Shown here piece by piece: positions 15,790 through 24,562 of a stretch of DNA of 37,125 bases. Each line of letters opens with the position of its first letter. The first letter of the stretch is position 1. Source of the stretch: an uncultured Fretibacterium sp. (GTDB lineage Bacteria; Synergistota; Synergistia; Synergistales; Aminobacteriaceae); the NCBI GenBank assembly GCA_947168585.1, contig CAMVMK010000019.1:1-37125 (forward strand), in the 5' to 3' direction. The notes under the pieces are model-generated. The model did not search any database. It worked only from the letters and a program-made list of their open reading frames with translations, and was not told where the DNA came from. Made by a program: the position numbers and the translations under genes.

Positions 15790-17676
15790 TCACTCCTCAC
15801 TCCTCTTTTCTTTATTGACGATTGCTTGAATTTCATCGCTGTTAATTACTTCTTTTTTCTGGAGAGTTTCAGCGACTTCATGCAAAACTTTTTCGTGTTC
15901 TTTGAGAATATTAGACGCCTGCTCTTGAGCTTCCGTTACGAGCCTTTTAATTTCAGCGTCAATTTTTTCAGCCGTAGCCTCGCCCGCATCTTCGCGGATT
16001 TGAACAGCACCGCCCAAATACATCATAGTAGGAGCAGCGTAACGTACAGGGCCTAATTTTTTCGACATTCCAAACTCTATTACCATACGACGGGCAGTTT
16101 CTGTAGCGCGTTCTAAATCGTTTGACGCTCCTGTTGTAGGCTCGTCAAAAACTAAAAGTTCAGCCGCCCGGCCTCCTAACATTACGGCCATACGTGTTTT
16201 TAATTCGTTCTCCGTAACTAAATACTGGTCTTCCGTAGGCATTTGCATAGTGTAACCTAACGCGCCTTTAGTAGTCGGAATAATGCTGACTTTGTGAACA
16301 GGGTCAGAGCCCGGCAGATAACAGGCAACGAGAGCATGTCCTGTTTCATGGTAAGCGACTTTTTTGCGGATTTCGGGAGTTAAAGGCGTTTTTCTTTGAA
16401 GACCTGCGACAACTCTCTCAATAGCTAAATCAAAATCGTTAGTTGAAACGCTGTCGGCTTTTCGTCTTGCGGCTAACAAAGCTGCTTCATTAGCGATATT
16501 AGCGAGGTCTGCTCCTGAAAATCCCGGAGTAACTTTTGCAATTTCTCTCAAATTAACTTCTTGGGCAAGAGGAACTTTTTTAGTATGGATTTTCAAAATT
16601 TCCTCGCGTCCTTCTTCGGTCGGCAAAACGACTTGAATTTGACGGTCAAAGCGTCCCGGCCTCATTAAAGCCTGGTCTAAAATTTCCGGCCTGTTAGTCG
16701 CGCCCATTATGACAATGCCGTCATTTTCTTCAAAGCCGTCCATCTCGGCTAATAATTGATTTAGAGTATTTTCCTGTTCGGAATTTCCGTTATAAACGTT
16801 CATTCTTGACTGTCCTATAGCGTCAATTTCGTCCATGAAAATAATACACGGAGCTTTTTTCTTGGCCTGGTCAAATAAATCGCGTACTCTTGCCGCTCCG
16901 ACACCTACGAACATTTCAACAAAACTTGAACCCGTTATAAAGAAAAACGGAACACCGGCCTCGCCTGCCGTAGCCTTAGCAAGCAAAGTTTTTCCCGTGC
17001 CTGGAGGGCCTACAAGCAAAACTCCGCGAGGTAATTTAGCTCCGAATTTGTCAAAACGTTTAGGGTCTTTAAGAAAATCAATAATTTCACGCAGTTCGAC
17101 TTCAGCTTCACCTGCGCCGCCGATGTCGCTGAAATGAACGCCCGTTAATTCTCCCTGAAGTTCTTTAGCCCGTGAGCGTCCAAAAGAGAAAATGCCTCCG
17201 ATACCGCCTCCGCCGCCTGCACCGCTGATATTTCTGAACATGAAATACCATAAAATTAATAAAGGCAGCAGCGGCAGTAAAATTCCCATTAATAAATCTA
17301 AAATCGTATCGCGCTGAGCAATTCCGCCGAATTTTATATCAGAGTTTGAAAGTTTCATGATTAAATCGGGGTCATCGAGCCTTACGACACTTTTAATATT
17401 TCCTTGAGGTTTAGTTTTTTTGTTTGAGAAAATAACGCCGCCGATTATGGGTCTTTTATCGGGGCTTGCTGCTCCTTCTTTGAGGGCATAAGTTATGCGT
17501 GTTTCGGAGATGTCGACATTTTCGATAATATTTTTATCTAAGTCTTCTAAAAATTCGCTGTAAGAGACTTCTCCCTGACGTTCCGCGTAAGGTTTATAAA
17601 TATATTCAGAGAAAAGCCACGTAGCTACTAATGCTCCTAAGAAAAACCAAACTGAAAATTTTTGTCCTTTATTCAT
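15790..17676 (-). CDS. ftsH: ATP-dependent zinc metalloprotease FtsH
   Basis: This 628-residue membrane-anchored AAA+ protease degrades misfolded membrane proteins and short-lived regulators. Two membrane segments (about 8-24 and 128-147) flank a small periplasmic domain. A Gly-rich linker follows, then the AAA module: Walker A GPPGTGKT (223-230, K229), Walker B IIFMDEID (D282, E283), arginine fingers in MRPGRFDR (R339, R342). The zinc site is HETGH (443-447) with third ligand D520 in GASNDLE. The last codons (KRSEE, stop) are written by a heptad repeat, so the C-terminal tail may be repeat-derived. It ends the block running from cmk. Confidence 0.96.
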   Translation of the reverse strand: MNKGQKFSVWFFLGALVATWLFSEYIYKPYAERQGEVSYSEFLEDLDKNIIENVDISETRITYALKEGAASPDKRPIIGGVIFSNKKTKPQGNIKSVVRLDDPDLIMKLSNSDIKFGGIAQRDTILDLLMGILLPLLPLLILWYFMFRNISGAGGGGGIGGIFSFGRSRAKELQGELTGVHFSDIGGAGEAEVELREIIDFLKDPKRFDKFGAKLPRGVLLVGPPGTGKTLLAKATAGEAGVPFFFITGSSFVEMFVGVGAARVRDLFDQAKKKAPCIIFMDEIDAIGQSRMNVYNGNSEQENTLNQLLAEMDGFEENDGIVIMGATNRPEILDQALMRPGRFDRQIQVVLPTEEGREEILKIHTKKVPLAQEVNLREIAKVTPGFSGADLANIANEAALLAARRKADSVSTNDFDLAIERVVAGLQRKTPLTPEIRKKVAYHETGHALVACYLPGSDPVHKVSIIPTTKGALGYTMQMPTEDQYLVTENELKTRMAVMLGGRAAELLVFDEPTTGASNDLERATETARRMVIEFGMSKKLGPVRYAAPTMMYLGGAVQIREDAGEATAEKIDAEIKRLVTEAQEQASNILKEHEKVLHEVAETLQKKEVINSDEIQAIVNKEKRSEE

Positions 17677-17721
17677 TCGTTTTTACTTCCTAAATTTTAA
17701 TTTTACAATATTTTTTACTTC

Positions 17722-18192
17722 CTACTTCCTAATTCCTAACTGATTAAAAAATGCTCTGCCGCTTTCACTGCGCTGTTTGCGTTCTTTGAGCCTGAAAAAT
17801 TCTTCGTCAATTTTATCTCTTTCAGATTTATTGACGGGCATGAGACTTAGAAAATTATCTAACTTATTTTCTAAATCTTCAATTTCTTTTCTTCCCGGAG
17901 GAGCAGTCCGACCGATATTTTTTAGGTTCATTACAACTAAATCCGCGATTAAAACGGCCATATCGTGAAGTTCTCTGTCGGCCTGAGAGTTATTATTTTC
18001 GTCTCTGTCTTCATCATCATCATCGAAATTATAATTTTTAACTTGGGTAGCGAAACATAAAAATCCTACGGCCATAGCCAGCCACGCAGCACCGGCGGCT
18101 ATATTATCAATATAAAACATATAGCCTGCGAATATTGCCGTAATAAGTCCTGCGCAGAATAAAGCCCAGCGGAAAAATTTTTCAATAGTCAT
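17722..18192 (-). CDS. Small two-segment membrane protein, unknown function
   Basis: The gene encodes 156 residues. Two hydrophobic segments (about 8-26 and 30-47) are followed by an acidic Asp/Asn-rich loop (54-69) and a helical cytosolic tail. It sits directly after gmk with no gap, in the place where rpoZ often lies, but it does not resemble the omega subunit. Its final residues QLGIRK and stop are encoded by heptad repeat sequence at 17722-17741. Confidence 0.6.
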   Translation of the reverse strand: MTIEKFFRWALFCAGLITAIFAGYMFYIDNIAAGAAWLAMAVGFLCFATQVKNYNFDDDDEDRDENNNSQADRELHDMAVLIADLVVMNLKNIGRTAPPGRKEIEDLENKLDNFLSLMPVNKSERDKIDEEFFRLKERKQRSESGRAFFNQLGIRK

Positions 18193-18759
18193 TTATTTAT
18201 CAAATTTTAATATTAAATCTCTAAGTTCTTTTGAGGCCGTTTCTAAATCATCGTTAATAATAACGTAATCATATTTATCTTTTAATTCGAGTTCTTTTTT
18301 AGCGTTGCTCAGTCTTAAATTCAAATTTTCTTCGGTTTCTGTGTGGCGGTCTCTAAGTCTTTTTTCTAATTCTTCGAGCGAAGGAGGCGCGATAAAAATC
18401 AAAATAGCGTCTGAAATTTTTTCACGTACCTGCAAAGCTCCCTGAACGTCAATTTCAAGCAGAACGTTTTTACCGGCGTTTAATTCTTTTATAACGTCAG
18501 CTTTAAGAGTTCCGTAAAAATCCGCATGAACGTGGGCATATTCGAGGAATAAATTTTTTTCTATATCCTCTTTGAATTTTTCATGAGAAATAAATCTATA
18601 TTGAACGCCGTCAATTTCGCCGTCTCTGGGTTTACGGGTCGTGCATGAAATTGAATAAACTAAATTTTCAATATTATCGAGGGCGTGTTCTCTTAGAGTT
18701 CCTTTGCCTGCGCCGCTCGGACCTGAAATTACGAACAATTTTCCTGATTTATTCGACAT
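18193..18759 (-). CDS. gmk: Guanylate kinase
   Basis: The gene encodes 188 residues. It converts GMP and ATP to GDP and ADP. The P-loop is GPSGAGKG (13-20), then SCTTRKPRDGEIDG with the GMP-binding residues, YGT, LLEIDVQGA, and the lid arginines in RLRDRHTET. It overlaps the upstream yicC gene by 11 bases and abuts the small membrane protein, so the block is one operon. The yicC-gmk order is common in bacteria. Confidence 0.95.
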   Translation of the reverse strand: MSNKSGKLFVISGPSGAGKGTLREHALDNIENLVYSISCTTRKPRDGEIDGVQYRFISHEKFKEDIEKNLFLEYAHVHADFYGTLKADVIKELNAGKNVLLEIDVQGALQVREKISDAILIFIAPPSLEELEKRLRDRHTETEENLNLRLSNAKKELELKDKYDYVIINDDLETASKELRDLILKFDK

Positions 18760-19636
18760 TTTGGATTTGTTCTCTCATTCTTTCGATACAGGTTTTAGCT
18801 TCGACTACGAGCCATCTAAATTCGCCGTCATTAACTTTTGAGCCCATAGTATTAACTTCGCGCAACATTTCCTGGACTAAAAAATCTAATTTTTTCCCTG
18901 AAACTTCTTCGCTGTCCATAACTAAATTAAATTTTTCAGTGTGAGACTCCATTCGCGCAATTTCTTCTGAAATATCCCATTTATCGGCGGCTAAAGCAAC
19001 TTCAGCAGCAACGCGGGCTTCGTCAAGTTCTAAATCATAACGTTCAAGGACTTCTTGAATTCTTAATTTTATAGAATTTAGAGCATCATCGCGCGCAATT
19101 TCCCAACGTTCATTCATTTTGTCTAATAAATCTTTAAGAAAATATAAATCAGCGGTGATTTTAGTTTCTAATAGTCCGCCCTCTAATTCTTTCATTTCCA
19201 TTAAAGAGTTTATAGCTTCTTTTACGAGATTGTCCCAAATTTCGGGATTTTCGAGAGCGGCTTGAACTGCGGCGTTGCTGTCTTCACCGATTAAGCCGGG
19301 AATTTTCAAAACGTCCATAATATCCGCAGAAAAAGCAAGATTATTTTTTTGAGCGATTTCTTTAATTTGATTATATAAATTCATTAAGCCCTCGCCGCTG
19401 ATAACGGGAATTTGCTCATCGGGGTTCCAAGTTATAGAGACGGAGAGCCTGACTTTTCCGCGAGAAATTGACGAGCGCATTAAATTCAAAAATCGGTTTT
19501 CGAGCGAAATTAATTCTTGAGGAAGTCTTACGGAAAACTCTTGAAATTTATGGTTAATTGATGATATTTCGACAGCGGCCGAGCCCCATGAAAATTGTCC
19601 GCACGCTCTGCCGAAGCCTGTCATGCTTAAAAACAT
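18749..19636 (-). CDS. YicC-family endoribonuclease
   Basis: The gene encodes 295 residues. The opening MTGFGRA, an N-terminal EISSINHKFQE segment and the C-terminal LDFLVQEMLREVNTMGSK are hallmarks of the YicC/YloC family, now known as RNA endonucleases. The gene lies directly upstream of gmk, its usual neighbour, and 15 bases downstream of plsC. Confidence 0.9.
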   Translation of the reverse strand: MFLSMTGFGRACGQFSWGSAAVEISSINHKFQEFSVRLPQELISLENRFLNLMRSSISRGKVRLSVSITWNPDEQIPVISGEGLMNLYNQIKEIAQKNNLAFSADIMDVLKIPGLIGEDSNAAVQAALENPEIWDNLVKEAINSLMEMKELEGGLLETKITADLYFLKDLLDKMNERWEIARDDALNSIKLRIQEVLERYDLELDEARVAAEVALAADKWDISEEIARMESHTEKFNLVMDSEEVSGKKLDFLVQEMLREVNTMGSKVNDGEFRWLVVEAKTCIERMREQIQNVE

Positions 19637-19651
19637 TATTATTTAATCTCC

Positions 19652-20278
19652 TTAAATTTGGGCGTTTAATTCTTTGAAAGATTTTTCAAGTTCTGTCATT
19701 ATGACATTGCGTCCGTCTTTGCTTTTATAAATTTCTTCTGAAAAATATAGAGGCTTTCCGAAGACAATTTTAATTTTTTTAGGCTTAACGAATTTTGCTC
19801 CGGTCGGCATAGCTTCAAAAGAACCTTTAATGAACGCGGGCAAAATTGGAGCTTGACAGCGAGCCGCAATCACAGCTACACCGCCTTCGAGGGGCTGTAA
19901 TTTTCCGTCAAGACTTCTACCGCCTTCAGGAAAAATTAAAACGTCCGAACCCTCTTGATAAAGTTTCATGAAACCCCTCAGAGCACCAGCCGCAGAGGCG
20001 TTATTTTCCCGGCCTACAGGTACAGCACCTAAAGCCCTAATGCAGGCGGCGAATAATTTATTATGGAAGAGTTCTTCTTTAGCTAAATATCTTAACATTC
20101 GCGGAAAAAAACACCCGACGACTAACGGGTCTAAATTGCTGACGTGGTTACAGGCAACGATAAATTTTTCGTCAGGATTAACTTTTTCGAGCCATTTAAC
20201 GGAACAGCGGTTATAAATTTTCAGTAAAAAAATAAAAAAATATTTGACGAAAGCATAAAAAATTTTACTTTGTTTCAT
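19652..20278 (-). CDS. plsC: 1-acyl-sn-glycerol-3-phosphate acyltransferase
   Basis: The start is set at the ATG 20278-20276 (208 residues), preceded by AGAGG nine bases upstream. A longer frame to 20326 lies mostly within cmk. It acylates lysophosphatidate in membrane phospholipid synthesis. Motifs are NHVSNLD (His-x4-Asp catalytic pair), GAVPVGRE, FPEGGRS and the late PAFIKGS. One membrane-associated helix lies near the N-terminus. It overlaps the end of cmk by 14 bases; cmk-plsC adjacency is common. Confidence 0.9.
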   Translation of the reverse strand: MKQSKIFYAFVKYFFIFLLKIYNRCSVKWLEKVNPDEKFIVACNHVSNLDPLVVGCFFPRMLRYLAKEELFHNKLFAACIRALGAVPVGRENNASAAGALRGFMKLYQEGSDVLIFPEGGRSLDGKLQPLEGGVAVIAARCQAPILPAFIKGSFEAMPTGAKFVKPKKIKIVFGKPLYFSEEIYKSKDGRNVIMTELEKSFKELNAQI

Positions 20279-20933
20279 TGGATAATGCCTCTTTAACGTG
20301 ATTGACAATAAAATTGACGGCTTCATCTTCAGTTAAATCCGAAGTATCTAAATAAATTGCTCCGTCCGGGACGCTTAAAGGCGAAAGTTTACGGGTCGAG
20401 TCGTTTAAGTCGCGGTTTTTAATTGCGCTTAAAATTTCGTCGTAATCAGCTTCTTGGCCTTTAGAAATTCTTTCAAGATAACGTCTTTTAGCGCGTGCCT
20501 CAGGGCTTGCGGTCAAGAAAAATTTTACTTTAGCGTCAGGAAAAACAACGCTGCCCTCATCACGACCTTCAGCGATTAAAGAGCCGTAATTTTTCTGGTC
20601 TTTCTGAAGACTTAAAAGAGCTTTTCGGACTAAAGGCACAGCCGAATAAACCGAAGCAAGTTCATCAACTTCGGGAGTTCTAATTTCGCCGCTGACATCG
20701 AAGCCGTTGACGAGCACGGAATTTTGTTTTAATTCGATTTTAATTTCGCTGAGAGCCTCGCTTAAAAAATCTTCGTTATCGGGATTAATTTCGGACTTAG
20801 CTAAGATTAGAGCGATAGCCCTATAAATTGCTCCCGTGTCGAGGTATTTAATGCCGAGTTCAACAGCGGCGCGCCGGGCAACAGAACTTTTCCCCGCACC
20901 TGCAGGGCCGTCAATAGTTACGACATAATTCAT
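20265..20933 (-). CDS. cmk: Cytidylate kinase
   Basis: The gene encodes 222 residues. It phosphorylates CMP and dCMP. The P-loop is GPAGAGKSS (9-17), LDTGAIYRA binds the nucleotide, EGRDEGSVVFPDA is the family signature, and the lid region KRRYLE is followed by RDLNDSTRKLSPL. Its start is 12 bases after the HDOD gene stop. Confidence 0.95.
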   Translation of the reverse strand: MNYVVTIDGPAGAGKSSVARRAAVELGIKYLDTGAIYRAIALILAKSEINPDNEDFLSEALSEIKIELKQNSVLVNGFDVSGEIRTPEVDELASVYSAVPLVRKALLSLQKDQKNYGSLIAEGRDEGSVVFPDAKVKFFLTASPEARAKRRYLERISKGQEADYDEILSAIKNRDLNDSTRKLSPLSVPDGAIYLDTSDLTEDEAVNFIVNHVKEALSNETK

Positions 20934-20945
20934 AATTTTTTAATA

Positions 20946-21836
20946 TTAAAGTCCGCTCATTTCGCCCATATCAGTCGAAACAGTCGAAACGAAATCAATC
21001 ATTTCGGATAAAAGAGCCTCGAAATTTTTTATCCCAAGTCTTTCAAGAGGTTCCGGGAACATATAAGACTGCAGACCGTCAGCACCTATTCCAATGCCGA
21101 GCATTAAGCAAATAGAATTAGCGACCGTAACTATATCGAGCAGGGGCTGATGCTGTAATTTATCTTCAGGAATGTCGTTAGGTCTGTGATGATAAGCGAC
21201 AGCAATTCTATAAGCCTCAGGCATTTCCCATTTTTTAACCATGATTTCGCCGATAGCAGCGTGATCGAAGCCCAAAACATTTACTTCTGCCTGAGTAAAC
21301 GGAATATGTTTTTCCTCGACCATTTTGACAATAATTCCGTAACCGAAACGGACATAATCATTCAAAATTACTTTGCCTATATCGTGGAGCAGACCTCCGA
21401 CATAAGCATCTTCCTGTCCGACCTTGCCTGTAATTCTTGCGAGTTCGCGTGAAGTGTAAGCGACCATTAAGGAATGTCTCCAAAGTTCGCCCCTGTCAAG
21501 CGCGTAACCTGTAAGACCTTTATCCATAGCAGAGTAAACAGTTGCGGCTAAAATTAAATTTCTGACGCTCTTATAACCTAAAAGAGCAATGGCTTCGGAA
21601 ATGTTAGAGATAGTTCTCGACATTCCGTAAGCACCTGAATTAGCTAATTTCAAAATCCGCAAGACAAGCCCTTCATCTCTTGAAAGACTTTTCGCAACGT
21701 CAGCGGCGTTACTTTCGGGGTCATTTAATTTTTTCATTGTTTCTATAACGAACTGCGGAAACGATTTAATATCTGACATTTTGCTGATAATTTTATTTTT
21801 TATAATTTCTCTTGATTTCTCGTCGATTTCACTCAT
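20946..21836 (-). CDS. HDOD-domain signalling protein
   Basis: The best start is ATG 21836-21834, eight bases after GGAGG (296 residues); an ATG two codons earlier is too close to that site. The HDOD domain spans about 20-215: FPQFVIETM opening, RILKLANSGAYG, and a helix-rich core. Unlike many HDOD proteins it keeps an intact metal-binding pair in GGLLHDIGK and further histidines in FDHAAIG and YHHRPND, so phosphohydrolase activity is possible. It has no EAL, GGDEF or receiver domain attached. It sits between rluB and cmk. Confidence 0.85.
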   Translation of the reverse strand: MSEIDEKSREIIKNKIISKMSDIKSFPQFVIETMKKLNDPESNAADVAKSLSRDEGLVLRILKLANSGAYGMSRTISNISEAIALLGYKSVRNLILAATVYSAMDKGLTGYALDRGELWRHSLMVAYTSRELARITGKVGQEDAYVGGLLHDIGKVILNDYVRFGYGIIVKMVEEKHIPFTQAEVNVLGFDHAAIGEIMVKKWEMPEAYRIAVAYHHRPNDIPEDKLQHQPLLDIVTVANSICLMLGIGIGADGLQSYMFPEPLERLGIKNFEALLSEMIDFVSTVSTDMGEMSGL

Positions 21837-21860
21837 GAACATTGCCTCCTTTTTGAAAAA

Positions 21861-22577
21861 TTAAACTACTCCGCCATTGAATATTTTAGTGTACAGTTCT
21901 GAAAAAGACAAACGTATAAATTCACCTGTCTTTAATTTTTCGAGCGTCATATCCCCGAATTTTCGTCTAATTAAACGTTTGACATTGAAACCTGCATTTT
22001 TTGCCATAAGTCTAATTTCGCGTTTAAGACCTTCAGCTATTGTTATGCTTATCCATTGATTAAAAGGTTCTTTATCCATGACATTAATATTTATCGGTTT
22101 AACTATACGGCCTTCTGTAATTTCAAAACCGCGCCGCCATCTTTCAAGCTGTTTATTATTGATAGGAAGATTTAATAAAGCCTCGTATTCTTTATGAATT
22201 TCTTTTGACGGGTGCAGGACGCTTTGAGTAAAATTCCCGTCATTCGTCAGAATTAAAAGCCCCTCGCTTTCTTTATCCAGCCTGCCTACGGGATAAAGCC
22301 GTTCTTTACAATCCGGAATTAAATCTATTATAACAGGGTCATATTTATCGCTGACGGCGCAGACATAGCCTGCAGGTTTATTAATGACGTAATAAATATG
22401 CTCAGAGAATTTCAAAATTTTTTTGTCGAGAGTTACAGTATCGTTATCAGTGTCAACTTGAAAGAACGGAGCAAGAACTATTTTACCGTTGACTTGAACT
22501 CGTCCCTCAAGGATTATTATTTCAGATTTACGCCGTGAAGCAACTCCGCAAGATGATAAAAAAGCATTAAGACGCAA
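21861..22577 (-). CDS. rluB: RluB/RsuA-family rRNA pseudouridine synthase
   Basis: The gene encodes 238 residues starting at TTG. An N-terminal S4 RNA-binding domain (RLNAFLSSCGVASRRKSE) is followed by the catalytic domain with VGRLDKESEGLLILTNDG, where D101 is the nucleophile, and a late REIRLMAKNAG. It makes pseudouridine in ribosomal RNA; RluB versus another family member cannot be settled by eye. Its ribosome binding site GGAGG lies within the last codons of vapC, so translation is probably linked to that of the toxin. Confidence 0.85.
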   Translation of the reverse strand: MRLNAFLSSCGVASRRKSEIIILEGRVQVNGKIVLAPFFQVDTDNDTVTLDKKILKFSEHIYYVINKPAGYVCAVSDKYDPVIIDLIPDCKERLYPVGRLDKESEGLLILTNDGNFTQSVLHPSKEIHKEYEALLNLPINNKQLERWRRGFEITEGRIVKPININVMDKEPFNQWISITIAEGLKREIRLMAKNAGFNVKRLIRRKFGDMTLEKLKTGEFIRLSFSELYTKIFNGGVV

Positions 22578-22583
22578 GATTAA

Positions 22584-22988
22584 TTATTCCTCCGTTATCC
22601 AGTCTTGAAGAATTAAGCCGGGAACTCTTGAAAATTCTTTTACGTTGTGAGTAACTAAGATAAGTCCGCGAGATAAAGCATGAGCAGCAATCTGTGTATC
22701 GTAAGGGCCTATAGGTTTTCCTATTTTTTCGAGTTCTGCTCTAAGATAACCGGCTATAATCGCATCTGATTTTGTGAAAGACAGAACGATGTAAGCTGAT
22801 AAAAATAAATTCATAATATTTCTTGAACGTTCTCCCCATTTACTTTTGGAACTTCCATATTCTAATTCTTCGACAGTGATTGACGAAACGAAAATTTCTG
22901 ACGGCATTATCTGAAATAATTTTGCAGAGAGAGCAGGATATTTATTTTTTACAGCATAAATGCAAATGTTAGTGTCGATGAGATACAT
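22584..22988 (-). CDS. vapC: VapC-type PIN-domain toxin ribonuclease
   Basis: The gene encodes 134 residues. PIN-domain acidic residues are D5 (in LIDTNI), E40/E41 (TVEELEYG) and D97 (IGPYDTQIAAHAL), with the family ending VTHNVKEFSRVPGL. VapC toxins cut tRNA or rRNA. The ATG follows the antitoxin stop with no gap (TAGATG), the typical coupled layout. Confidence 0.92.
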   Translation of the reverse strand: MYLIDTNICIYAVKNKYPALSAKLFQIMPSEIFVSSITVEELEYGSSKSKWGERSRNIMNLFLSAYIVLSFTKSDAIIAGYLRAELEKIGKPIGPYDTQIAAHALSRGLILVTHNVKEFSRVPGLILQDWITEE

Positions 22989-23303
22989 CTAAAAATCCTC
23001 TCTCTCTGAAACTTCGTCCCAAGACGGTTGATTGCGGTCTTCCATAAAATCTTCCGGCATTTTGCCGATGCTCAAGCGCAACGGAAGCCAAGGGTCATAA
23101 ATTTTATTATTACGGTCTTCCATAAAATCATCGGGAAAAGTTCCTGCAGTTTGTTTGAAAGGCAGCCAGCGGTCATTAGTCGGCCACAAAAAGACAACTC
23201 CTCCCGACTCGTTTACAAATAACTCTTCTTGGTTTAACTGAAATTCTTTCGGCAATAAAATAGATTGTCCATTGTCATTTTGAATAACTTTTGCTTTCAA
23301 CAT
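22989..23303 (-). CDS. vapB: VapB-type antitoxin with duplicated C-terminal toxin-binding segment
   Basis: The start is the ATG 23303-23301, eight bases after AGGAG (104 residues); the GTG at 23312 overlaps the ribosome binding site. An N-terminal AbrB-like DNA-binding swapped hairpin (LKAKVIQNDNGQSILLPKE) is followed by a tail in which a 21-residue unit occurs twice: RWLPFKQTAGTFPDDFMEDRN and PWLPLRLSIGKMPEDFMEDRN. Usual VapB proteins of this type are about 75-80 residues and have one such unit, which plugs the toxin active site. It should repress its own promoter with VapC. Confidence 0.88.
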   Translation of the reverse strand: MLKAKVIQNDNGQSILLPKEFQLNQEELFVNESGGVVFLWPTNDRWLPFKQTAGTFPDDFMEDRNNKIYDPWLPLRLSIGKMPEDFMEDRNQPSWDEVSEREDF

Positions 23304-23359
23304 TAAAATCACTCCTTAAAAAATTAAAATTAAATTAATTCGCCGTTAGCTATTAATTA

Positions 23360-23535
23360 TAATATCGTTGTTTCAGCCGATGAGATATATCTAAAATTTC
23401 TCTCTCGCTGCTATTCCCCGCCAGCCTTTTAATTTTAGAAAACGATTTTTAACCTAGCAGCGGTTTTCATATGTTTTTCTCATATCTCCGTTGGATTTTT
23501 CGATTTTTCTTCGGCGGGATTACCGCTTCCATTTT
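23360..23535 (-). pseudogene. Relic of an IS5-type transposase 3' end
   Basis: On the minus strand broken frames read RRRKIEKSNGDMRKTYENRC, stop, VKNRFLKLKGWRGIAAR, then YISSAETTI after a frame change. This matches the C-terminal part of IS5-family transposases, where an ENRC-x-VEN-x-F segment precedes LKxWRGIATRY. Stops and frame breaks show it is dead. It fills most of the 300-base gap between vapB and the AIR-synthase-like gene; no other gene was seen there. Confidence 0.6.
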
Positions 23536-23605
23536 CCGATGAAGCATATATCATAAGCCATTCAAATAACTTACTTTTCCCCTTATTTTTTCTATATTTT
23601 ATTAT

Positions 23606-24559
23606 TCATGCCGACAGCCTCAAAATTTTCCATAATTCTTCGTGGGTGCTTAAAGGAATTTTGTTATTTCCTGTAAATTTTCCGATAATTTTTGAATTAA
23701 TATTTGCCTCTTTTAACTTTTCTTGAGCATGAGAAATTTTTTCCGGCTGTATCACTGCTATTAACATTCCTGACGAAATTAAATTCATGTAATCAAAATT
23801 TAATTCACGCGATGCCCTCAAAGTTAAATTTGAAACTGGAATATTATCATAATAAATTTCTATGCCTTTGTCCGCACCCTGCTGAACTTCATATAAAGCT
23901 CCGTTAAGACCGCCTTCAGTCGGGTCGTGCATATAACGGGCAAAATCTCTTAAAATTTTCGCGGGCTTAACAACAGAAAAATTATTGCCCCAAGATTTTA
24001 TAATTTTTATCTCGTCATCATTAAAAATTTTCGCAAATAAATCTTCTCTGTCATTAGCAATTATGCTCATGCCCTCAAGTCCGGCGTGGCCTGTAGCTAA
24101 AATTAAATCGCCCTCTTGAATTTTTTTTGCGCTGAGTTCATGCTTCGTCATTCCGAGCATAGTCCCGGAGATTACAGGCTCAGAATATTTGCTTGTAAGT
24201 TCCGTATGACCTCCGGCGATAGCTATATTTAATTTTTTGCATGTCTCGTTAATTTCGTTCATAATATCTTTTATAAATTCAACGCCTAAACTGTCCGGAA
24301 CGATTAAAGTTACTATGAGCCACGAAGGATCTGCGCCCTTGCAGGCTAAATCGTTAGCGTTAATATGAACGAGCAGAGAACCGGCATTTTTCGTTGCCCC
24401 TGTTACGGGGTCGGAAGAGGCGGCTAAAATTCCTTCAGGAACTTTTATTAAGGCAGCGTCCTCGCCTATTCCGCCGCCGACTAATAAATCTTCACGTTCT
24501 GCTCCTGCAAAATCTAAAACATTTTTCTTTAATATATCGGGCTGTAATTTTCCCGGCAT
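23606..24559 (-). CDS. AIR synthase-related protein (HypE/ThiL-like)
   Basis: The gene encodes 317 residues with the two-domain PurM/AIR-synthase fold. GIGEDAALI (31-39) gives the ATP/metal aspartate, SSDPVTGATKNAGSLLVHINANDLA is the family core, GGHTEL follows, and ATGHAGLEGMS and DPTEGGL lie in the second domain. Unlike HypE, it has no C-terminal Pro-Arg-x-Cys tail, so it should not be the hydrogenase cyanide-ligand enzyme. The ThiL-specific context is also absent. It lies three bases after a BtuF-like gene. The substrate is unknown. Confidence 0.75.
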   Translation of the reverse strand: MPGKLQPDILKKNVLDFAGAEREDLLVGGGIGEDAALIKVPEGILAASSDPVTGATKNAGSLLVHINANDLACKGADPSWLIVTLIVPDSLGVEFIKDIMNEINETCKKLNIAIAGGHTELTSKYSEPVISGTMLGMTKHELSAKKIQEGDLILATGHAGLEGMSIIANDREDLFAKIFNDDEIKIIKSWGNNFSVVKPAKILRDFARYMHDPTEGGLNGALYEVQQGADKGIEIYYDNIPVSNLTLRASRELNFDYMNLISSGMLIAVIQPEKISHAQEKLKEANINSKIIGKFTGNNKIPLSTHEELWKILRLSA

Positions 24560-24562
24560 TTT

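Noticed and set aside
15627-15836. Possible small gene (69 residues, minus) overlapping the ftsH end
   Set aside because: It overlaps ftsH, has low-complexity Lys/Tyr-rich composition from AT-rich DNA and the hairpin, and no ribosome binding site.
17722-18192. RNA polymerase omega subunit (rpoZ) after gmk
   Set aside because: The position fits, but the protein has two membrane segments and an acidic loop and none of the omega sequence features.
23360-23600. Structured RNA or riboswitch upstream of the AIR-synthase-like or vapB gene
   Set aside because: The GC-richer segment translates to a recognisable IS5-type transposase tail in broken frames, which explains it better, and it lies downstream, not upstream, of the AIR-synthase-like gene.
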